NCBI RefSeq assembly: GCF_050948215.1
Contig: NW_027489049.1
Location: 62,001 to 126,000, forward strand
Source of the DNA: Halictus rubicundus
Lineage: Eukaryota > Arthropoda > Insecta > Hymenoptera > Halictidae
DNA length: 64,000 nt
Direction: 5' to 3'
Shown here: piece by piece, positions 55,961 to 64,000 of the stretch
How positions within the stretch are numbered: position 1 is the stretch's first letter
Layout: each line of letters opens with the position of its first letter
Notes under the pieces: generated by a model
What the model saw: only the letters and a program-made list of their open reading frames with translations
What the model was told of the DNA's origin: nothing
The model's database searches: none
Translations under genes and position numbers: made by a program

Positions 55961-58900
55961 TCCTCTATCCGATTAAATCCTATATCGTATCCTCTATCCT
56001 ATCCTATCCTCTATCGTATCCTATCCTCTATCCTACCCTATCCTCTATCCTATCCTATCCTCTATCCTATCCTATCCTCTATCCTATCCTATCCTCTATC
56101 CTATCCTATCCTCTATCCTATCCTATTCTCTATCCTATCCTATCCTCTATCCTATCCTATCCTCTATCATATCCTCTCCTCTATCCTATCCTATCCTCTA
56201 TCCTATCCTATCCTCTATCCTATCCTATCCTCTATCCTATCCTATCCTCAATCCTATCCTATCCTCTATCCTATCCTATCCTCTATCATATCCTATCCTC
56301 TATCGTATCCTATACTCTATCTTATTAAATCCTATATCGTATCCTCTATCCTATCCTATCCTCTATCGTATCATATCCTCTATCCTATCCTATCCTCTAT
56401 CGTATCCTATCCTCCATCCTATCCTATCCTCTATCCTATCCTTTTCTCTATCCTATCCTATCATCTATCCTATCCTATCCTCTATCCTATCCTATCCTCT
56501 ATCCTATCCTATCCTCTATCCTATCCTATCCTCTATCATATCCTATCCTCTATCCAATCCTATCCTCTATCCTATCCTTATCCTCTATCGTATCCTATCC
56601 TCTATCCTATCCTATCCTCTATCCTATCCTATCCTCTATCCTATCCTATCCTCTATCTTATCCTATCCTCTATCCTATATTATCCTCTATCCTATCCCAT
56701 CCTCTATCCTATCCTATCCTCTATCCTATCCTATCCTCTATCCTATCCTATCCTCTATCCTATCCTATCCTATCCTCTATCCTATCCTCTATCCTATCCT
56801 ATCCTCTATCCTATCCTATCCTCTATCCTATCCTCTATCCTATCCTATCCTATCCTCTATCCTATATTATCCTCTATCCTATCCTATCCTCTTTCCTATC
56901 CTATGCTCTATCCTATCCTATCCTCTATCCTATCCTATCCTCAATCCTATCCTATCCTCTATCCTATCCTATCCTCTATCATATCCTATCCTCTATCGTA
57001 TCCTATACTCTATCCTATGAAATCCTATATGGTATCCTCTATCCTATCCTATCCTCTATCGTATCATATCCTCTATCCTATCCTATCCTCCATCCTATCC
57101 TATCCTCTATCCTATATTATCCTCTATCCTATCCCATCCTCTATCCTATCCTATCCTCTATCCTATCCTATCCTCTATCCTATCCTATCCTCTATCCTAT
57201 CCTATCCTCTATCCTATCCTATCCTATCCTCTATCCTATCCTATCCTCTATCCTATCCTATCCTCTATCCTATCCTATCCTCTATCCTATCCTATCCTCT
57301 ATCCTATCCTATCCTCTATCCTATCCTATCCTCTATCCTATCCTATCCTCTATCCTATCCTATCCTCTATCCTATCCTATCCTCTATCCTATCCTATTCT
57401 CTAACCAATCCTATGCTCTATCCTATCCTATCCTCTATCATATCCTATCATCTATCCTATCCTATCCTCTATCCTATCCTATCCTCTATCCTATCCTATC
57501 CTCTATCCTATCCTATCCTCTACCCTATCCTATCCTCAATCCTATCCTATCCTCTATCCTATCCTATCCTCTATCATATCCTATCCTCTATCGTATCCTA
57601 TACTCTATCTTATTAAATCCTATATCGTATCCTCTATCCTATCCTATCCTCTATCGTATCATATCCTCTATCCTATCCTATCCTCTATCGTATCCTATCC
57701 TCCATCCTATCCTATCCTCTATCCTATCCTTTTCTCTATCCTATCCTATCATCTATCCTATCCTCTCCTCTATCCTATCCTATCCTCTATCCTATCCTAT
57801 CCTCTATCCTATCCTATCCTCTATCATATCCTATCCTCTATCCAATCCTATCCTCTATCCTATCCTTATCCTCTATCGTATCCTATCCTCTATCCTATCC
57901 TATCATCTATCCTATCCTATCCTCTATCCTATCCTATCATCTATCCTATCCTATCCTCTATCCTATCCTATCCTCTATCCTATCGTATCCTCTATCCTAT
58001 CCTATCCTCTATCCTATCCTATCCTCTATCCTATCCTATCCTCTATCGTATCCTATCCTCTATCCGATTAAATCCTATATCGTATCCTCTATCCTATCCT
58101 ATCCTCTATCGTATCCTATCCTCTATCCTATCCTATCCTCTATCCTATCCTATCCTCTATCCTATCCTATCCTCTATCCTATCCTATCCTCTATCCTATC
58201 CTATCCTCTATCCTATCCTATTCTCTATCCTATCCTATCCTCTATCCTATCCTATCCTCTATCATATCCTCTCCTCTATCCTATCCTATCCTCTATCCTA
58301 TCCTATCCTCTATCCTATCCTATCCTCTATCCTATCCTATCCTCAAACCTATCCTATCCTCTATCCTATCCTATCCTCTATCATATCCTATCCTCTATCG
58401 TATCCTATACTCTATCTTATTAAATCCTATATCGTATCCTCTATCCTATCCTATCCTCTATCGTATCATATCCTCTATCCTATCCTATCCTCTATCGTAT
58501 CCTATCCTCCATCCTATCCTATCCTCTATCCTATCCTTTTCTCTATCCTATCCTATCATCTATCCTATCCTATCCTCTATCCTATCCTATCCTCTATCCT
58601 ATCCTATCCTCTATCCTATCCTATCCTCTATCATATCCTATCCTCTATCCAATCCTATCCTCTATCCTATCCTTATCCTCTATCGTATCCTATCCTCTAT
58701 CCTATCCTATCCTCTATCCTATCCTATCCTCTATCCTATCCTATCCTCTATCTTATCCTATCCTCTATCCTATATTATCCTCTATCCTATCCCATCCTCT
58801 ATCCTATCCTATCCTCTATCCTATCCTATCCTCTATCCTATCCTATCCTCTATCCTATCCTATCCTATCCTCTATCCTATCCTCTATCCTATCCTATCCT

Positions 58901-61900
58901 CTATCCTATCCTATCCTCTATCCTATCCTCTATCCTATCCTATCCTATCCTCTATCCTATATTATCCTCTATCCTATCCTATCCTCTTTCCTATCCTATG
59001 CTCTATCCTATCCTATCCTCTATCCTATCCTATCCTCAATCCTATCCTATCCTCTATCCTATCCTATCCTCTATCATATCCTATCCTCTATCGTATCCTA
59101 TACTCTATCCTATGAAATCCTATATGGTATCCTCTATCCTATCCTATCCTCTATCGTATCATATCCTCTATCCTATCCTATCCTCCATCCTATCCTATCC
59201 TCTATCCTATATTATCCTCTATCCTATCCCATCCTCTATCCTATCCTATCCTCTATCCTATCCTATCCTCTATCCTATCCTATCCTCTATCCTATCCTAT
59301 CCTCTATCCTATCCTATCCTATCCTCTATCCTATCCTATCCTCTATCCTATCCTATCCTCTATCCTATCCTATCCTCTATCCTATCCTATCCTCTATCCT
59401 ATCCTATCCTCTATCCTATCCTATCCTCTATCCTATCCTATCCTCTATCCTATCCTATCCTCTATCCTATCCTATCCTCTATCCTATCCTATTCTCTAAC
59501 CAATCCTATGCTCTATCCTATCCTATCCTCTATCATATCCTATCATCTATCCTATCCTATCCTCTATCCTATCCTATCCTCTATCCTATCCTATCCTCTA
59601 TCCTATCCTATCCTCTATCCTATCCTATCCTCAATCCTATCCTATCCTCTATCCTATCCTATCCTCTATCATATCCTATCCTCTATCGTATCCTATACTC
59701 TATCTTATTAAATCCTATATCGTATCCTCTATCCTATCCTATCCTCTATCGTATCATATCCTCTATCCTATCCTATCCTCTATCGTATCCTATCCTCCAT
59801 CCTATCCTATCCTCTATCCTATCCTTTTCTCTATCCTATCCTATCATCTATCCTATCCTCTCCTCTATCCTATCCTATCCTCTATCCTATCCTATCCTCT
59901 ATCCTATCCTATCCTCTATCATATCCTATCCTCTATCCAATCCTATCCTCTATCCTATCCTTATCCTCTATCGTATCCTATCCTCTATCCTATCCTATCA
60001 TCTATCCTATCCTATCCTCTATCCTATCCTATCATCTATCCTATCCTATCCTCTATCCTATCCTATCCTCTATCCTATCGTATCCTCTATCCTATCCTAT
60101 CCTCTATCCTATCCTATCCTCTATCCTATCCTATCCTCTATCGTATCCTATCCTCTATCCGATTAAATCCTATATCGTATCCTCTATCCTATCCTATCCT
60201 CTATCGTATCCTATCCTCTATCCTATCCTATCCTCTATCCTATCCTATCCTCTATCCTATCCTATCCTCTATCCTATCCTATCCTCTATCCTATCCTATC
60301 CTCTATCCTATCCTATTCTCTATCCTATCCTATCCTCTATCCTATCCTATCCTCTATCATATCCTCTCCTCTATCCTATCCTATCCTCTATCCTATCCTA
60401 TCCTCTATCCTATCCTATCCTCTATCCTATCCTATCCTCAAACCTATCCTATCCTCTATCCTATCCTATCCTCTATCATATCCTATCCTCTATCGTATCC
60501 TATACTCTATCTTATTAAATCCTATATCGTATCCTCTATCCTATCCTATCCTCTATCGTATCATATCCTCTATCCTATCCTATCCTCTATCGTATCCTAT
60601 CCTCCATCCTATCCTATCCTCTATCCTATCCTTTTCTCTATCCTATCCTATCATCTATCCTATCCTATCCTCTATCCTATCCTATCCTCTATCCTATCCT
60701 ATCCTCTATCCTATCCTATCCTCTATCATATCCTATCCTCTATCCAATCCTATCCTCTATCCTATCCTTATCCTCTATCGTATCCTATCCTCTATCCTAT
60801 CCTATCCTCTATCCTATCCTATCCTCTATCCTATCCTATCCTCTATCTTATCCTATCCTCTATCCTATATTATCCTCTATCCTATCCCATCCTCTATCCT
60901 ATCCTATCCTCTATCCTATCCTATCCTCTATCCTATCCTATCCTCTATCCTATCCTATCCTATCCTCTATCCTATCCTCTATCCTATCCTATCCTCTATC
61001 CTATCCTATCCTCTATCCTATCCTCTATCCTATCCTATCCTATCCTCTATCCTATATTATCCTCTATCCTATCCTATCCTCTTTCCTATCCTATGCTCTA
61101 TCCTATCCTATCCTCTATCCTATCCTATCCTCAATCCTATCCTATCCTCTATCCTATCCTATCCTCTATCATATCCTATCCTCTATCGTATCCTATACTC
61201 TATCCTATGAAATCCTATATGGTATCCTCTATCCTATCCTATCCTCTATCGTATCATATCCTCTATCCTATCCTATCCTCCATCCTATCCTATCCTCTAT
61301 CCTATATTATCCTCTATCCTATCCCATCCTCTATCCTATCCTATCCTCTATCCTATCCTATCCTCTATCCTATCCTATCCTCTATCCTATCCTATCCTCT
61401 ATCCTATCCTATCCTATCCTCTATCCTATCCTATCCTCTATCCTATCCTATCCTCTATCCTATCCTATCCTCTATCCTATCCTATCCTCTATCCTATCCT
61501 ATCCTCTATCCTATCCTATCCTCTATCCTATCCTATCCTCTATCCTATCCTATCCTCTATCCTATCCTATCCTCTATCCTATCCTATTCTCTAACCAATC
61601 CTATGCTCTATCCTATCCTATCCTCTATCATATCCTATCATCTATCCTATCCTATCCTCTATCCTATCCTATCCTCTATCCTATCCTATCCTCTATCCTA
61701 TCCTATCCTCTATCCTATCCTATCCTCAATCCTATCCTATCCTCTATCCTATCCTATCCTCTATCATATCCTATCCTCTATCGTATCCTATACTCTATCT
61801 TATTAAATCCTATATCGTATCCTCTATCCTATCCTATCCTCTATCGTATCATATCCTCTATCCTATCCTATCCTCTATCGTATCCTATCCTCCATCCTAT

Positions 61901-62094
61901 CCTATCCTCTATCCTATCCTTTTCTCTATCCTATCCTATCATCTATCCTATCCTCTCCTCTATCCTATCCTATCCTCTATCCTATCCTATCCTCTATCCT
62001 ATCCTATCCTCTATCATATCCTATCCTCTATCCAATCCTATCCTCTATCCTATCCTTATCCTCTATCGTATCCTATCCTCTATCCTATCCTATC
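55960..62094 (+). repeat. 2,095-bp higher-order repeat, about 2.9 tandem copies
   Basis: Copies begin at the GATTAAAT boxes 55971, 58066 and 60161. The same exact 2,095 spacing holds for CTTATTAAAT (56321, 58416, 60511 and 57609, 59704, 61799), TATGAAAT (57016, 59111, 61206) and CTCTAACCAATCC (57396, 59491, 61586). Copies differ by few substitutions: TCAATCC in copy 1 (56248) is TCAAACC in copies 2 and 3 (58343, 60438), and copy 1 has private CTACCC changes near 56033 and 57520. Copy 3 leaves the pattern near 62094, where copies 1 and 2 have TATCATC. The low divergence makes this the most recently homogenised part of the window. Confidence 0.92.
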
Positions 62095-64000
62095 CTCTAT
62101 CCTATCCTATCCTCTATCCTATCCTATCCTCTATCTTATCCTATCCTCTATCCTATATTATCCTCTATCCTATCCCATCCTCTATCCTATCCTATCCTCT
62201 ATCCTATCCTATCCTCTATCCTATCCTATCCTCTATCCTATCCTATCCTCTATCCTATCCTCTATCCTATCCTATCCTCTATCCTATCCTCTATCCTATC
62301 CTCTATCCTATCCTATCCTATCCTCTATCCTATATTATCCTCTATCCTATCCTATCCTCTTTCCTATCCTATCCTCTATCCTATCCTATCCTCTATCCTA
62401 TCCTATCCTCAATCCTATCCTATCCTCTATCCTATCCTATCCTCTATCATATCCTATCCTCTATCGTATCCTATACTCTATCCTATGAAATCCTATATCG
62501 TATCCTCTATCCTATCCTATCCTCTATCGTATCATATCCTCTATCCTATCCTATCCTCTATCGTATCCTATCCTCCATCCTATCCTATCCTCTATCCTAT
62601 CCTATCCTCTATCCTATCCTATCCTATCCTCTATCCTATCCTATCCTATCCTATCCTCTATCCTATCCTATCCTCTATCCTATCCTATCCTATCCTCTAT
62701 CCTATCCTATCCTCTATCCTATCCTATCCTCTATCCTATCCTATCCTCTATCCTATCCTATCCTCTATCCTATCCTATCCTCTATCCTACCCTATCCTCT
62801 ATCCTATCCTATCCTCTATCCTATCCTATCCTCTATCCTATCCTATCCTCTATCCTATCCTATCCTCTATCCTATCCTATCCTATCCTCTATCCTATCCT
62901 ATCCTCTATCCTATCCTATCCTCTATCGTATCCTATCATCTATCCTATTAAATCCTATATCGTATCCTCTATCCTATCCTATCCTCTATCGTATCCTATC
63001 CTCTATCCTATCCTATCCTCTGTCCTATCCTATCCTCTATCCTATCCTTTTCTCTATCCTATCCTATCATCTATCCTATCCTATCCTCTATCCTATCCTA
63101 TCCTCTATCCTATCCTATCCTCTATCCTATCCTATCCTCTATCATATGCTATCCTCTATCCAATCCTATCCTCTATCCTATCCTTATCCTCTATCGTATC
63201 CTATCCTCTATCCTATCCTATCCTCTATCCTATCCTATCCTCTATCCTATCCTATCCTCTATCCTATATTATCCTCTATCCTATCCCATCCTCTATCCTA
63301 TCCTATCCTCTATCCAATCCTATCCTCTATCCTATCCTTATCCTCTATCGTATCCTATCCTCTATCCTATCCTATCCTCTATCCTATCCTATCCTCTATC
63401 CTATCCTATCCTCTATCCTATCCTATCCTCTATCCGATTAAATCCTATATCGTATCCTCTATCCTATCCTATCCTCTATCGTATCCTATCCTCTATCCTA
63501 TCCTATCCTCTATCCTATCCTATCCTCTATCCTATCCTATCCTCTATCCTATCCTATCCTCTATCCTATCCTATCCTCTATCCTATCCTATCCTCTATCC
63601 TATCCTATTCTCTATCCTATCCTATCCTCTATCCTATCCTATCCTCTATCATATCCTATCCTCTATCCTATCCTATCCTCTATCCTATCCTATCCTCTAT
63701 CCTATCCTATCCTCTATCCTATCCTATCCTCAATCCTATCCTATCCTCTATCCTATCCTATCCTCTATCATATCCTATCCTCTATCGTATCCTATACTCT
63801 ATCTTATTAAATCCTATATCGTATCCTCTATCCTATCCTATCCTCTATCGTATCATATCCTCTATCCTATCCTATCCTCTATCGTATCCTATCCTCCATC
63901 CTATCCTATCCTCTATCCTATCCTTTTCTCTATCCTATCCTATCATCTATCCTATCCTATCCTCTATCCTATCCTATCCTCTATCCTATCCTATCCTCTA
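62094..64000 (+). repeat. Second copy of part V, cut by the window end
   Basis: Collinear with 52989-54934. It lacks 39 bp (17+22) in the pentamer-rich run near 62640-62700, so the offset falls from 9,105 to 9,066. Landmarks are TATGAAAT 62484, TATTAAAT 62946, GATTAAAT 63436 and CTTATTAAAT 63803. The array clearly continues beyond 64000. Confidence 0.88.

Larger units (their letters stand above)
49671..63812 (+). repeat. Domain of CTTATTAAAT and TATGAAAT boxes
   Basis: Every TATACTC-linked box in this interval has either CTTATTAAAT (49671, 51406, 52694, 54737, 55260, 55872, 56321, 57609, 58416, 59704, 60511, 61799, with the last near 63802) or TATGAAAT (50315, 52101, 53379, 57016, 59111, 61206, 62484). 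The plain form, general up to 46666, is absent from this linked position. The linked upstream monomer is also changed: TCTATCATATCCTATCC here against TCTATCATATCATATCC in most left-hand copies. Confidence 0.85.
1..64000 (+). repeat. 17-bp satellite array filling the window
   Basis: The sequence is a head-to-tail array of the 17-mer TCTATCCTATCCTATCC (7 C, 7 T, 3 A, no G), built as pentamers 5+5+7. Length variants of 12, 22 and 27 bp arise by loss or gain of TATCC. All copies have the same orientation; GGATAG was not seen on the + strand. Substituted monomers recur in fixed orders and define higher-order repeats. The consensus lacks TAA, TAG and TGA in all + frames, while the complement carries TAG in nearly every pentamer. 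Such arrays are known from centromeric, pericentromeric and other heterochromatin of eukaryotes; which of these applies here is inference. I do not recognise the satellite family or the species. Confidence 0.98.

Noticed and set aside
55960..62094. Pure assembly artefact for the 2,095-bp repeat
   Set aside because: Copies carry private and shared substitutions (56033, 57520, 58343, 60438), which a simple duplicated contig would not show, though copy number still needs spanning reads.
1..64000. Telomeric repeat
   Set aside because: The pentamer TATCC resembles short telomere repeats, but the 17-bp 5+5+7 structure, the length variants and the higher-order mosaic are unlike telomere arrays, and no known telomere motif such as TTAGG or TTAGGG was seen.
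1..64000. CRISPR array
   Set aside because: There are repeats but no unique spacers; the sequence between any two repeat copies is the same repeat.
1..64000. Mobile element or gene hidden between repeats
   Set aside because: I looked for stretches departing from the TATCC pattern on both strands; the largest departures are single variant monomers of a few bases.

Overview
The whole 64 kb window is satellite DNA. I found no interruption by unique sequence, no recognisable gene, RNA gene, transposon or CRISPR array. The basic monomer is 17 bp, TCTATCCTATCCTATCC: three TATCC pentamers with an extra TC at each third junction. Monomers of 12 bp (one pentamer fewer) and 22 or 27 bp (one or two more) are interspersed. 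All copies point the same way; I saw no inverted block. The + strand is almost free of G (none in the consensus), so strand asymmetry is extreme. A megabase-style simple satellite organised in nested higher-order repeats (HORs) is typical of eukaryotic centromeric, pericentromeric or other constitutive heterochromatin. The species cannot be told from this sequence.

The long + strand open frames (up to 836 codons, 34686-37196) are by-products of the repeat. The consensus has no stop triplet in any + frame. Since 17 is not a multiple of 3, every frame reads the same 17-residue S/Y/P/I/L-rich peptide, and frames close mostly where a variant monomer carries TTAAA. The - strand has TAG in nearly every pentamer and is closed in all frames. 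I annotate no protein-coding gene.

The information lies in variant monomers, which act as landmarks. (1) TCTATCCTATTAAATCC, usually followed by a 12-mer TATATCGTATCC. (2) GATTAAAT, CTTATTAAAT and TATGAAAT derivatives of it. (3) CpG monomers TCTATCGTATCCTATCC and probable decay forms with CA. (4) A 60-bp box from ATGCT to a GGATCC site, ten intact copies. (5) TTTTC, TATATTATCC, CCCATCC and 18-bp CCTTATCC monomers. Their order shows the layout: segment A (about 120-3430) with an internal 613-bp duplication; four ~1.32-1.44 kb HOR copies (about 4.1-10.27 kb); an irregular stretch (10.27-13.44 kb); a 2,165/2,181-bp HOR pair (13.44-17.74 kb); transition (17.74-19.08); segment A copy 2 (19.08-22.37); a mixed block with ~1.56-1.58 kb and 1.19 kb repeats (22.4-28.4); segment B (28.4-30.89) ending at a chimeric joint; material like 15-18 kb (30.89-33.5); segment A copy 3, shortened (33.5-35.76); 455-bp tandem repeats (35.76-37.4); irregular (37.4-40.2); segment B copy 2 (40.2-42.76); an indel-rich stretch (42.8-44.1); an 829-bp duplication (44.16-45.83); irregular (45.8-48.2); and a right domain (48.2-64 kb) dominated by a 2,095-bp HOR.

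The picture is an array built by repeated unequal exchange or segmental duplication at several scales (455 bp to >3 kb). Its right quarter is the most homogeneous and carries its own diagnostic variants, suggesting a more recent amplification. Segment boundaries are hand-aligned from landmark offsets and are good to about 20-80 bp unless stated.
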